From contig CALJUK010000444.1 of NCBI GenBank assembly GCA_937975745.1, positions 1 to 7,829 of the forward strand: a stretch of 7,829 bases of DNA, written 5' to 3'. Below are positions 1 to 6,784 of this stretch, one piece after another (position 1 is the first letter of the stretch; each line of letters starts with the position of its first letter). Both the position numbers and the translations under genes were made by a program. The stretch is from an uncultured Planctomycetaceae bacterium. GTDB lineage: Bacteria; Planctomycetota; Planctomycetia; Planctomycetales; Planctomycetaceae. A model generated the notes under the pieces. It made no database searches. It was not told the origin of the DNA and saw only the letters and a list, made by a program, of their open reading frames with translations.

Positions 1-596
1 TGGTCGGCGTCGTGAGAGTTAGGGAGCAACTGGTCGTTGTGTGGGTTACGATACGGCGAATCAGGCGATGTCGCCTCCGGAAATGAGACATCGTTGCCAG
101 CGACCAGGTAAATCATGCCATCCGGGCCGAGCACGACTTGGTTGGGACCGTGTCCAAAACGGCTGCGATAATCCAGTTTTGCGAGCAATGTCGTCCGATC
201 GAACGTTCCGTCACCGTTGGTATCCTGCAACCGATAGAAACCGTTGCTGTTGGTTGCCGAGACGTACAGACTGTTGTGGGCATACAAGACGCCACGGCAG
301 TGCTTGAATGTGTTCTCAACTCGGTGAAATCCGCTGACCTGGGCCTGCTTGTCGAATGTCACTCGTGCGACTCCAACCGAATCGAGCCCCAAAATCAGCC
401 GTCCCTTGTCGTCGAACGTCATGCTGATCCACGAATCTTCGTCGGGACCTGCCGAGCGGAGTAACTCGACCCGAAATCCAGGCTGGATGCCGATCGATCG
501 AATCGGTGTCGCCTGCTGCTCCTTTTCCGGAGTGTCCGCCTGGGTCATAGCACACGACAGGCTGATCGCCAGCCATAGGGCAATTCGTAGGAACAT
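1..596 (-). CDS. Secreted beta-propeller / haem-binding 'dehydrogenase'-type protein, N-terminal part
   Basis: This gene runs leftward off the window, so only the first 198 residues are present. The ATG at 594-596 follows a GAGAGA ribosome-binding stretch, and an in-frame TGA lies a few codons upstream, which fixes the 5' end well. Residues 1-20 form a signal peptide with a hydrophobic core (LRIALWLAISLSCA) and a likely cleavage site after MTQA, so the product should be exported. Residues 36-70 (IGIQPGFRVELL, then FDDKGRLILG) and 149-168 (HGPNQVVLGPDG followed by IYLVAGND) match, from memory, the N-terminal propeller of planctomycete PVC-type haem-binding / membrane-bound dehydrogenase-like proteins. 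Residues 125-133 (DTNGDGTFD) have the spacing of a calcium-binding loop. Family members are often annotated as L-sorbosone dehydrogenase, but enzyme activity is mostly unproven. The C-terminal domains, including any CxxCH haem site, are outside the window. It faces away from the glycan genes and is probably unrelated to them. Confidence 0.85.
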   Translation of the reverse strand, partial: MFLRIALWLAISLSCAMTQADTPEKEQQATPIRSIGIQPGFRVELLRSAGPDEDSWISMTFDDKGRLILGLDSVGVARVTFDKQAQVSGFHRVENTFKHCRGVLYAHNSLYVSATNSNGFYRLQDTNGDGTFDRTTLLAKLDYRSRFGHGPNQVVLGPDGMIYLVAGNDVSFPEATSPDSPYRNPHNDQLLPNSHDAD

Positions 597-867
597 GCGT
601 CTCTCTCGCAAAGGTGGACTTCAAGTGTGGTCAGGTTGGATTCTTGGCGAGCGATAGGGGCTCATCTCGGCAGACCAGTTTAACGTGTTGAACGGGCCTC
701 TCGCTACGGCCAGATGTCGAAGGTACGGTTCCTGCGATTTCCCAGTATCACATTGCAGACGGCAGACGCTATTCTGGTATCAGACAAAGCAACTTGCCGG
801 CGTTGAACGTAGCGACGCCTGCTTGGGGAACGGACCAGGTGAACCAACGGCCGATGGGAGTGCAAAC
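597..867. promoter_or_regulatory. Divergent intergenic region, presumed promoters for both flanking genes
   Basis: These 271 bases separate the leftward propeller gene from the rightward C45 gene, so promoters for both should lie here. I see no convincing -35/-10 pair; TTGCAG near 754 is followed at 18 bases by GTATCA, a poor match. A perfect 7-base tandem duplication (GCAGACG twice, 755-768) lies within it. The reading frame of the C45 gene stays open upstream to an ATG at 685, but that stretch lacks protein-like character and the start at 868 is better supported. Confidence 0.4.
855..860 (+). promoter_or_regulatory. Ribosome-binding site deciding the GTG start of the C45 gene
   Basis: TGGGAG at 855-860 lies 7 bases before the GTG at 868. 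It supports that start over the farther upstream ATG at 685, which would place about 60 extra residues ahead of the twin-arginine signal. Confidence 0.6.
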
Positions 868-2145
868 GTGAAGAATCTGCAATTGGATACATCGTCCGTC
901 GAAGGGAGTGTTTCGCGACGATTGTTCCTGCAGGCGAGTTTTGGGGCAGCCATAGCGACGATGGGGGATGGAATGGCATTTTCGGAATCGAGGGAACAGG
1001 GCAAATCGAAAGACGAGCCCACTGGAGAACAACCCACTGGCAAACAACCGCGTCGCTACGTCTGCATCGATGCCGAGGGAACTCATCGCGAACTCGGTCG
1101 CCAGCACGGCGGACAGGCCGTCGAATACATCAAGACCCATCTCGACTACATGCAGGCCTCGATGAAGTTGAGCAAGGCCGACCTGGAACACCGGGCGATG
1201 CAGTTTCGGCCCCTCCTGAGCAAGCACTGTCCGCATCTGCTGGACGAGATTGCCGGTCTGGCCGAAGGTGCCCGCATTTCGCCGGCCGAAGCTCTGTCGG
1301 TGAATATCCGCGGTGCCCTCAGTCTGGCGGAGCCGCTGGCCGAAGGGAGCCAGCAGAACGTCAAAACATCCGACGGCGGGTGCACTGCTTTTGCGATCAC
1401 TCGGGAGAAGTGTGCCGATGGGAACCTGCTCATCGGCCAGAACAGCGACATGCTGCCGGCAATGGTTGATATGGCATACGTTCTGCGTCTGCGGCCCACG
1501 GGAAAGCCGGCGATCATGACATGGACCTTCGGAGGAATGATCGGCTATCACGGTGTCAACAGTCGGGGTATCGCCCATTTCGCCAACGACCTGGGCGGAG
1601 GCCCGAAGGCACGCTTCGGCTTGCCACATTACCCGCTGAAGCGGCTCGCACTTGAATGCAGCGATCTGGACGAGGTGCTGGAGTTGTTTCGCACCTACCC
1701 GCTGGCTTCCAACGGCAACTATGTGTTGTGTGATGGGACAGGACGTATCCTGGATATCGAGGCCACGACCGACGGACCGGAGATTCTTTCGGATGAGAAT
1801 CGAGGCTTCCTCGCACATGCAAACCACTTCCTCAGCACGCGATATGCAACGAAAGCGAACTGGGCTGTCTCGACGAAAGATTCGTTCGCCCGGCAGCAGC
1901 GGATCGAAGAATTAATCACAGACCGGCTGGGGAGTGTCACGCTCCAGGACATGCAGGCCAATCTGCGCAGTCGGGATCGCCATGTTGCCGGGATCTGTCG
2001 AGTCGGAAAAACCCCCGGTTCGACACCCGACTGGGAGAAGTCGGGCATCACCGTTGCCTCGATCATTGCGGAGCCGTTGCGGGGAAAACTTCACGTGGCA
2101 GCGGCCAACGATCCGGCCAATCCGTTCGTCGAATACACGTTCTAA
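868..2145 (+). CDS. C45-family autoproteolytic acyltransferase/hydrolase, Tat-exported
   Basis: A 425-residue protein of the peptidase C45 family (acyl-CoA:6-aminopenicillanate acyltransferase-like, Ntn-hydrolase fold). Residues 16-22 (SRRLFLQ) form a twin-arginine motif followed by a short hydrophobic stretch (ASFGAAIATMG), so export in folded form through Tat is likely. A linker at 51-60 contains a duplicated PTGEQ/PTGKQ. The family body begins near residue 64; ELGRQHG at 75-81 is typical of C45 N-termini. DGGCTAF places the presumed nucleophile at Cys172 (codon 1381-1383); known family members self-cleave before this Cys to give alpha and beta chains. GQNSD follows, with Asn192 and Asp194 in the family's GxNxD position. 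The GTG start is chosen because of its ribosome-binding site and because it puts the Tat motif near the N-terminus. The substrate cannot be read from the sequence: fungal members acylate 6-APA, but bacterial homologues probably hydrolyse or transfer other amides. It appears monocistronic. Confidence 0.9.
   Translation: MKNLQLDTSSVEGSVSRRLFLQASFGAAIATMGDGMAFSESREQGKSKDEPTGEQPTGKQPRRYVCIDAEGTHRELGRQHGGQAVEYIKTHLDYMQASMKLSKADLEHRAMQFRPLLSKHCPHLLDEIAGLAEGARISPAEALSVNIRGALSLAEPLAEGSQQNVKTSDGGCTAFAITREKCADGNLLIGQNSDMLPAMVDMAYVLRLRPTGKPAIMTWTFGGMIGYHGVNSRGIAHFANDLGGGPKARFGLPHYPLKRLALECSDLDEVLELFRTYPLASNGNYVLCDGTGRILDIEATTDGPEILSDENRGFLAHANHFLSTRYATKANWAVSTKDSFARQQRIEELITDRLGSVTLQDMQANLRSRDRHVAGICRVGKTPGSTPDWEKSGITVASIIAEPLRGKLHVAAANDPANPFVEYTF
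1018..1047 (+). repeat. 15-base tandem duplication encoding PTGEQ-PTGKQ
   Basis: Two adjacent 15-base units (1018-1032 and 1033-1047) match at 13 of 15 positions. They encode a five-residue repeat in the linker between the Tat signal and the enzyme domain of the C45 protein. It looks like a recent in-frame micro-duplication in an unconstrained linker. Confidence 0.8.
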
Positions 2146-2149
2146 TCGG

Positions 2150-2174
2150 CACGATCGCGTGAGCCGGACCGGCT
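2150..2174 (+). other. Two short inverted repeats after the C45 gene
   Basis: CACG-ATCG-CGTG (2150-2161) and AGCCG-GAC-CGGCT (2162-2174) lie side by side starting 5 bases after the TAA of the C45 gene. There is no T-run after them, so they are not a standard intrinsic terminator; they could still act as 3'-end structure. Confidence 0.25.
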
Positions 2175-2307
2175 GCAAAGCGATTCGACCAGCAATCGAC
2201 GGACGGGGGACTGATTGGCCGTGCCTCGTCTGGACAGGGGGGTTGAGGCATTGCGAGAATGCATTCCGTGGGATGCGATGCAACGTTGGTCCAGCGGAAA
2301 CGAGTCA

Positions 2308-2487
2308 ATGCCAGTCAGCGAGCCGATTGACACGGCCGACAACTCCAGCCAGCAAGCAACATCTGCCAGTCGGTGTGAGAGTCGACCGCTGTCGAGTGAA
2401 CGCGTCCGCATTCCGCCCTTGCTGCGGGCAGTGCTTCTTCTGGCCGGGACTCTCGGGCTCTATTTTCTCATATTCACGCCGACTTAG
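2308..2487 (+). pseudogene. 5' fragment (cytoplasmic tail and TM helix 1) of the interrupted membrane protein
   Basis: This open stretch is in the same frame as the large membrane-protein frame starting at 2509 and is separated from it only by TAG (2485-2487) plus seven sense codons. It encodes a Ser/Gln-rich hydrophilic tail of about 37 residues and one strong TM helix (LLRAVLLLAGTLGLYFLIF, about residues 38-56). The seven codons after the stop read RTSDDVF and run directly into the downstream protein. Polytopic glycosyltransferases of GT-C type have just this order: TM1, then an acidic motif in the first outer loop. I therefore read 2308-4239 as one gene of about 643 codons with a nonsense codon. 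The start is uncertain: ATG 2308 follows GGAAACGAG; ATG 2278, GTG 2221 and TTG 2215 are in-frame alternatives. Confidence 0.65.
2485..2487 (+). other. In-frame TAG interrupting the membrane-protein gene
   Basis: The context is ACT TAG AGG. The frame is open on both sides and the protein character is continuous across it (TM helix, then a TSDD loop). TAG is also the final stop of this gene (4237-4239) and of the GT2 gene (6782-6784), so general TAG reassignment is unlikely. A single base change from TAT/TAC, CAG, AAG, GAG, TGG, TTG or TCG would explain it. Confidence 0.7.
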
Positions 2488-2508
2488 AGGACGAGCGACG
2501 ACGTCTTC

Positions 2509-4239
2509 ATGGCGCTTACAGCGGCGGGGCGTTGGATCGCAACCAAGCCAGATCCCAGGTTGTTTTTCAGCCACTCCTGGATTGGCGAGGTTCTCGTTGC
2601 TCTGAATACGCTGGCGCCAGGGTGGAACTGGTATGGGTTTTATCTGGTTACGGTCCAATGCGTCGCTTTACTGGGAATCGCCTATGCCGTGCAGCTGCGA
2701 GAGAACGGTTGGTCCTCAGTGGTATTGTACGTTGTGTTCTTCGTTGGTTTCGGTATCGAGTTCCTGAACAAGTTGCAGTTCACATCTGCGTCGTATTTGT
2801 GCGGTGTCGCAGGCTTTGCAGTCATGACTGCAGCACTGGACGTCACTCGAACGCGGCAACTCGACTTCGGTGGTGAAGATACGACGTGCTCAACTCATTC
2901 GAGCAGTCGCTTGCTGGGGGCTCGTCTCCTTTTCGGCAGTGCCCTGCTGCTGCTCGCGTTTCTCATTCGTTGGATGTGTATTCCGCTCATCCTGTTGCTG
3001 TGTGCTCCCCTCGGTGTGGCCAGTTGGGCAAGACACCGCATGGACCGACAGAATCGGGAGCTTGCGGCCGTCATGAGTGTGATCCTGTTGGTAGCAGCGA
3101 TGGCCTGGTGGTACGACTTGACAGACGCGGCGCGTGGGGCTGATTGGAATGCTGGACGACACCGGCAGTGGGTGATCACAGATTTTATCGACTACCGGAA
3201 GCTGCCATACGATGCTTCGACAAAAGTACTTTACGAACAGGTGGGTTGGAGTCGGGCGGACTACGAACTCGTGATGAATTACGCCGTTCCAAAAGAACCG
3301 AAGTTCGATTACTCGTCGTTGAAGTTCCTCAGCGACCATCACGTCCAGCACGTCGAGTGGCGGTTCTCGGTGCTGGCTGGCGCGTTCCTGGGCACCATCG
3401 CAATGATCGCAAGAACGCCCGTGTCGGGGTACTGTGTCGCCATTGCCGCGGTTCTGCTCGCGCTGCGAAGCTCACCGAAATTCGATCGGATGGCGGCCTG
3501 GCTGACGCTGCCTCTTGCGGCCGTCACTCTGCTCTCTTTATTGCTCTTTAAGAACCGCGTGCCGGAATGGGTGTTTCTCCCGGTTGCCGGGCACATGCTG
3601 TTCTCGGCAATTTTCGCAACAACTGGGGGCAGGAGCGGCCCGTCAAGATCGGAGACACGTTCAGGATCAGAGGGGACAGCGATAACCGGTTCCACCGGCA
3701 AGCCGCCCCTGGCACGTGCGGTCACCAGCCTCCTGTGGGGCCTCGTGGTCGTCGCCAGTCTCTGGCTGACACACCGGCAGTATCTGGAGAATCGCCAGGT
3801 TCTGCAGCGTCAGAAGAGATTCTCTGACGACTTGGCGGCGGTCGCGGCATTCCGACCAAAGCTGCTGGTCATTCACGGTTCGGTGCCATTTTCACTGTTG
3901 TCGGCGACACACCTGTCGCTGACAACGCAGAGCGTACCGTCGGCCTGTCTTGGCCCGAGCGACTTTTATCCGCCTGCTCAGGATGTGCTCCGCCAGAGTG
4001 GCATTAATGATCCACTTGCGGCAATGGCAACTGAAGGCGACATCCTCTTGCTCTCAGCCACAACGGGGATTCTCGAATCGTTGCACTCGAAATGGCGAGA
4101 GAGTCAGGGCATCGACTGTGTGTTTCAGATGGTTTACCGCGGGGACGAGTTTACGGCTTTTCGAGCCCAGGCAACGCGAACAGATCGTGCAGACAATCTC
4201 CGCAACGAAGCGGGTCAACGGGCCGATGCAGAGGAGTAG
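2509..4239 (+). CDS. Polytopic membrane protein, GT-C glycosyltransferase-like, lacking its N-terminus
   Basis: The open frame from ATG 2509 encodes 576 residues with about 11 hydrophobic helices, roughly at 42-62, 69-86, 94-111, 137-153, 156-174, 186-202, 286-301, 306-320, 329-346, 354-370 and 403-420. A hydrophilic outer loop (about 203-284) contains DYRKLPYD and VGWSRADYE. A low-complexity Ser/Gly/Thr loop spans 371-400, and a soluble C-terminal domain runs from 421 to 576. The opening segment (D15 to Y46, with GWNWYGFYL) resembles the first-loop region of multi-helix membrane proteins from polysaccharide loci; I cannot name a family. No good ribosome-binding site precedes ATG 2509, and starting there drops TM1 and the SDD motif (2494-2502) encoded just upstream, so this is probably the body of a gene broken by the TAG at 2485. 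If intact it could move a lipid-linked sugar at the outer membrane face, which would suit the glycan genes downstream; that role is inferred. An O-antigen polymerase-like function is an alternative. Confidence 0.75.
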   Translation: MALTAAGRWIATKPDPRLFFSHSWIGEVLVALNTLAPGWNWYGFYLVTVQCVALLGIAYAVQLRENGWSSVVLYVVFFVGFGIEFLNKLQFTSASYLCGVAGFAVMTAALDVTRTRQLDFGGEDTTCSTHSSSRLLGARLLFGSALLLLAFLIRWMCIPLILLLCAPLGVASWARHRMDRQNRELAAVMSVILLVAAMAWWYDLTDAARGADWNAGRHRQWVITDFIDYRKLPYDASTKVLYEQVGWSRADYELVMNYAVPKEPKFDYSSLKFLSDHHVQHVEWRFSVLAGAFLGTIAMIARTPVSGYCVAIAAVLLALRSSPKFDRMAAWLTLPLAAVTLLSLLLFKNRVPEWVFLPVAGHMLFSAIFATTGGRSGPSRSETRSGSEGTAITGSTGKPPLARAVTSLLWGLVVVASLWLTHRQYLENRQVLQRQKRFSDDLAAVAAFRPKLLVIHGSVPFSLLSATHLSLTTQSVPSACLGPSDFYPPAQDVLRQSGINDPLAAMATEGDILLLSATTGILESLHSKWRESQGIDCVFQMVYRGDEFTAFRAQATRTDRADNLRNEAGQRADAEE

Positions 4240-4578
4240 AGTCTCTCAGAATTCGGTCCGAACTGTTTCAGTAGGATGACGGGGGCGTGTACAAGATTCT
4301 GAACAGGCAATCCGGTGGGTAGCGCTGCAGCACGTGCTTTGTGAGCTGCTTGAACGGTTTCGGGCACCCTGTGTTCGGTACCTGCCGTACTAAGGTGACC
4401 GGCGCAACAATTGCAGTCCAAAGTGGAACGGACAGGATTCGTTCCGATGAGGATATTCGGAGATCTTCCGGCGGCTCGCCGAGATTTCGCCCACACTGAC
4501 TGCCGTTGGATATTCGCGAAACGGGCACGGACGTCTGTCGCCGAAGTGTGATTAACACTTCTAAGATCGATTGATGCC
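4240..4578. other. 339-base intergenic region with several short inverted repeats
   Basis: I find no credible gene here; the minus-strand open frames across it have no recognisable protein character. It probably holds the promoter and leader of the aminotransferase operon, though no clear -35/-10 pair is visible. Symmetrical elements seen are AGCACGTGCT (4329-4338, perfect palindrome), GGAACG with CGTTCC (4425-4445, 9-base loop), CGGCG-GCT-CGCCG (4469-4481), TTCGCGAA (4513-4520) and the 7-base repeat at 4543-4561. GGATATTCG occurs twice (4451-4459 and 4508-4516). No T-run terminator follows the membrane-protein gene. Confidence 0.5.
4543..4561. promoter_or_regulatory. Inverted repeat GAAGTGT-GATTA-ACACTTC upstream of the aminotransferase
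   Basis: A perfect 7-base inverted repeat with a 5-base AT-rich centre ends 17 bases before the ATG at 4579. Its size and symmetry suit an operator for a dimeric repressor or a small leader hairpin close to the ribosome-binding region. The start has only a weak Shine-Dalgarno match, so structure here could matter for initiation. Confidence 0.4.
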
Positions 4579-5778
4579 ATGACTTCTCCGATTCCGTTCA
4601 ACAAGCCGTTCATCGCCGGCAAGGAACTGTTCTACGTTGCGCAAGCTGTCACCAACGGGAACATCGCTGGGGACGGCGATTTTACGCAGGCCTGTAGCCA
4701 GCTGCTGCAGGAGAGATTGGGCATCGGAAAGGTGCTACTGACGCCGTCATGCACGGCTGCCCTCGAGATGGCTGCCATGTTGTGTGACCTGCAGCCGGGC
4801 GACGAGGTGATTCTTCCGTCGTACACGTTCGTGTCGACAGCTTCCGCGGTGGTAAGGTTGGGCGCACAACCTGTGTTCGTCGATATCCGGCCTGACACTC
4901 TTAATATTGATGATGCCTTGATTGAAGAGGCCATTACCCCGCGAACCAAGGCGATCATGCCGGTGCACTATGCTGGCCATGCTTGCGAGATGGATCGCAT
5001 TCTTGACATTGCCGGCTGCTACGAACTGCGAGTGATCGAGGACGCGGCACAGGGCGTCAACGCCTTTTACAACGGCAAGGCCTTGGGGTCATTGGGAGAC
5101 CTTGGCTGTTACAGCTTCCACGAGACCAAGAACTACATTTGTGGCGAAGGGGGGGCGCTCTGTCTCAACGATCCCGAGCTGGTCGAACGCGCCGAAATTA
5201 TTCGTGATAAGGGAACCAACCGCCAGAAGTTCTTTCGGGGCGATGTCGACAAATACACCTGGGTTGAGTTGGGGTCCTCCTATGTCCCCAGCGAACTCTG
5301 CTCTGCGTTTCTCTTCGCGCAACTCGAACTTCTGGATGCCATCCGAGAGCGGCGGAGGACATTGTATTGTCAGTATCTGACGCATCTGGCACCGCTTGAG
5401 GCGGAAGGATTACTTCGACTGCCTGCCGCCCGCGAAGAGAGCGATTCGAACTTTCACATGTTCTACGTCATACTACCGACGGCAGACTTGCGGGACGGAT
5501 TGCTGAAGATGTTGCGAAAGGCAGGCATCCATGCCGTCTTCCACTATGTCCCACTCCATTCGTCTCCGATGGGGCGGAAATTGAACGCGCACCGCCCGCT
5601 GCCGGTCACTGAGGATCTCAGCACGCGTCTGTTACGGCTACCGTTCTTCTACGGAATGACTGTTGAGGAACAAACGCGCGTTGTCCAACATGTTGCGCAG
5701 TTTTGTCGTTCTGAGTGCGTCGCACAACGGGCGAAGGCGGCTCGCAGTGCGGCTGCTGGCGTGTCGGAAAGTGAATGA
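4579..5778 (+). CDS. rffA: dTDP-4-amino-4,6-dideoxygalactose transaminase (WecE/RffA-type)
   Basis: A 399-residue PLP-dependent sugar aminotransferase of the DegT/DnrJ/EryC1/StrS fold. In the known family it moves the amino group of glutamate to C4 of a dTDP-4-keto-6-deoxyhexose, giving dTDP-4-amino-4,6-dideoxy-D-galactose. The sequence closely follows E. coli WecE as I remember it: PFNKPFIAGKEL near the start, LLTPSCTAALEMAA at 53-66, PGDEVILPSYTFVSTA, VHYAGHACEMD, and VIEDAAQGV with Asp155 and Gln158 contacting the cofactor. The PLP lysine is Lys184 in SFHETKNY, and EKG-like RDKGTNRQKFFRG with VDKYTW follows. VFHYVPLHSSPMG and RLLRLPFFYGM complete the fold. The C-terminus carries about 20 extra Ala/Arg-rich residues beyond the usual end. 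The ATG at 4579 matches the family start, though its ribosome-binding site is weak. It is the first gene of a probable three-gene operon; RmlA/RmlB to supply the substrate are not in the window. The exact sugar product is inferred from similarity. Confidence 0.92.
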   Translation: MTSPIPFNKPFIAGKELFYVAQAVTNGNIAGDGDFTQACSQLLQERLGIGKVLLTPSCTAALEMAAMLCDLQPGDEVILPSYTFVSTASAVVRLGAQPVFVDIRPDTLNIDDALIEEAITPRTKAIMPVHYAGHACEMDRILDIAGCYELRVIEDAAQGVNAFYNGKALGSLGDLGCYSFHETKNYICGEGGALCLNDPELVERAEIIRDKGTNRQKFFRGDVDKYTWVELGSSYVPSELCSAFLFAQLELLDAIRERRRTLYCQYLTHLAPLEAEGLLRLPAAREESDSNFHMFYVILPTADLRDGLLKMLRKAGIHAVFHYVPLHSSPMGRKLNAHRPLPVTEDLSTRLLRLPFFYGMTVEEQTRVVQHVAQFCRSECVAQRAKAARSAAAGVSESE

Positions 5779-5784
5779 GGAGAG
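5776..5784 (+). promoter_or_regulatory. Ribosome-binding site overlapping the aminotransferase stop
   Basis: TGAGGAGAG contains the TGA stop of the aminotransferase and a strong GAGGAGA Shine-Dalgarno, 4-5 bases before the ATG at 5789. It decides the glycosyltransferase start over in-frame upstream codons and suggests translational coupling. Confidence 0.75.
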
Positions 5785-5788
5785 CCAC

Positions 5789-6784
5789 ATGTCGACCAGC
5801 TCTTCCGCGACTGCCAAAGCCAGTGATCAGCCGACCGGACTACCGATCAAGACTTCGAACAGGTCGGTCAGCATTGTCATTCCGGTGTACCGATCGTCAG
5901 TCATCCTTCCGGAGCTGATTGACCGTCTGCTGCGCGTCATGGAAACACGCTCGTGCCCCTTCGAAGTCATTCTCGTCGACGACGCCAGTCCGGATGACAG
6001 CTGGCAGACACTTCAGGAGTTGAAACAGCGCCACCCCCAGGCATTGAAGATTGTTCGGCTCGCCCGCAACGTGGGACAGCATGGTGCCCTGTTGTGCGGA
6101 TTAGGAATCGCACGGTACGACGTCATTGTGACGATGGACGACGACCTGCAGCACCTCCCGGAAGACGTTCCGCGACTTCTCAATCGGACTGAGGAAGGTT
6201 TCGATCTCGTCATTGCGGCTTACGATGAAAAGCAGCATGCGGCCCTGCGAAACAGAGCAGGAGGCATGGTCGACGGACTCTTGCGCTGCCTGTTTCGCTT
6301 GCCGGGCGACTTTCAATTGACCAGTTTCAGGGCAGTCGACCGGATCGTTGTGCGCGAGGCGAGTCACATGGGAGGAGTCTATCCGTACGTGACGGCAATG
6401 CTGTTGACGCACGCCTCTAGACCAACCAACGTCGCCGTGACGCACAATGCGCGGAAATGTGGAGAGTCCAACTATACCTGGCGGCGAAGCTTCTCGCTGG
6501 CGGCTAACCTCATATTCAGCTATTCGAATCTGCCTCTGTACGCAGTCGCTGGATTGTGCGTCGTCGCCTTCTTGTTCGCGGTTGCCTATGGGCTGTACGT
6601 GCTGATTCAGGCGTTGGCCTCTCAGGTAGGTGTCCCCGGTTGGGCCAGTACGATTGTCGTCCTGTCCTTTCTCAACGCACTGATTTTGGCGTCGCTGGTC
6701 ATCTTTGGGGTCTATCTTTCGAGGCTGAATGCCCAAGTGTCCCGAAGTCGTGTCCCCTACTCGGTGCGAGAGATCAATGACTAG
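5789..6784 (+). CDS. Family 2 glycosyltransferase, polyprenyl-phosphate sugar transferase type (ArnC/DPM1-like)
   Basis: A 331-residue GT2 enzyme with a cytosolic GT-A domain and two C-terminal TM helices. SVSIVIPVYRSS opens the nucleotide-binding fold, VILVDDASPDDSW contains Asp64-Asp65, and TMDDDLQHLPED carries the metal-binding DxD (Asp117-Asp119). LARNVGQHGALLCGL and CGESNYTWRR are typical of the ArnC/GtrB/dolichol-phosphate mannose synthase group. TM helices lie near 250-274 and 287-311. Family members move a sugar from a nucleotide donor to undecaprenyl phosphate on the inner face of the membrane. The length is close to that of E. coli ArnC (322). The ATG at 5789 has an excellent ribosome-binding site; the open frame reaches upstream into the aminotransferase gene, but that part is antisense-like shadow. 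The gene starts 10 bases after the aminotransferase and overlaps the next gene by 8 bases. The neighbours suggest a 4-amino-4,6-dideoxy sugar as donor; glucose or mannose remain possible. Confidence 0.88.
   Translation: MSTSSSATAKASDQPTGLPIKTSNRSVSIVIPVYRSSVILPELIDRLLRVMETRSCPFEVILVDDASPDDSWQTLQELKQRHPQALKIVRLARNVGQHGALLCGLGIARYDVIVTMDDDLQHLPEDVPRLLNRTEEGFDLVIAAYDEKQHAALRNRAGGMVDGLLRCLFRLPGDFQLTSFRAVDRIVVREASHMGGVYPYVTAMLLTHASRPTNVAVTHNARKCGESNYTWRRSFSLAANLIFSYSNLPLYAVAGLCVVAFLFAVAYGLYVLIQALASQVGVPGWASTIVVLSFLNALILASLVIFGVYLSRLNAQVSRSRVPYSVREIND

Noticed and set aside
769..1827. 352-codon open frame on the minus strand opposite the C45 gene
   Set aside because: It lies antisense to a clear C45 coding sequence, has no recognisable motifs or signal, and is rich in Arg, Ser and Gln as expected from the complement of GC-rich coding DNA.
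2162..2174. Intrinsic terminator after the C45 gene
   Set aside because: The stem is only 5 base pairs with a 3-base loop and no T-run follows.
2485..2487. Genome-wide reassignment of TAG to an amino acid
   Set aside because: TAG is used as the final stop of the same gene and of the GT2 gene, and the other coding regions have no internal TAG.
1934..2605. 223-codon plus-strand frame across the end of the C45 gene and the start of the membrane protein
   Set aside because: It overlaps two better-supported frames, is Arg/Pro/Ser-rich and shows no domain or membrane segment.
4315..4325. Possible ops/RfaH-like element (GTGGGTAGCGC) in the leader
   Set aside because: It matches the enterobacterial ops core at 8 of 11 positions but lacks the GGC start, and RfaH control is not established for this kind of organism.
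4268..4558. 96-codon minus-strand open frame filling the gap before the aminotransferase
   Set aside because: No ribosome-binding site, motif or family resemblance; a chance frame of this length is unremarkable in GC-rich DNA.
6101..6736. 211-codon minus-strand open frame opposite the GT2 gene
   Set aside because: Antisense to catalytic motifs of a well-supported glycosyltransferase; no protein character of its own.
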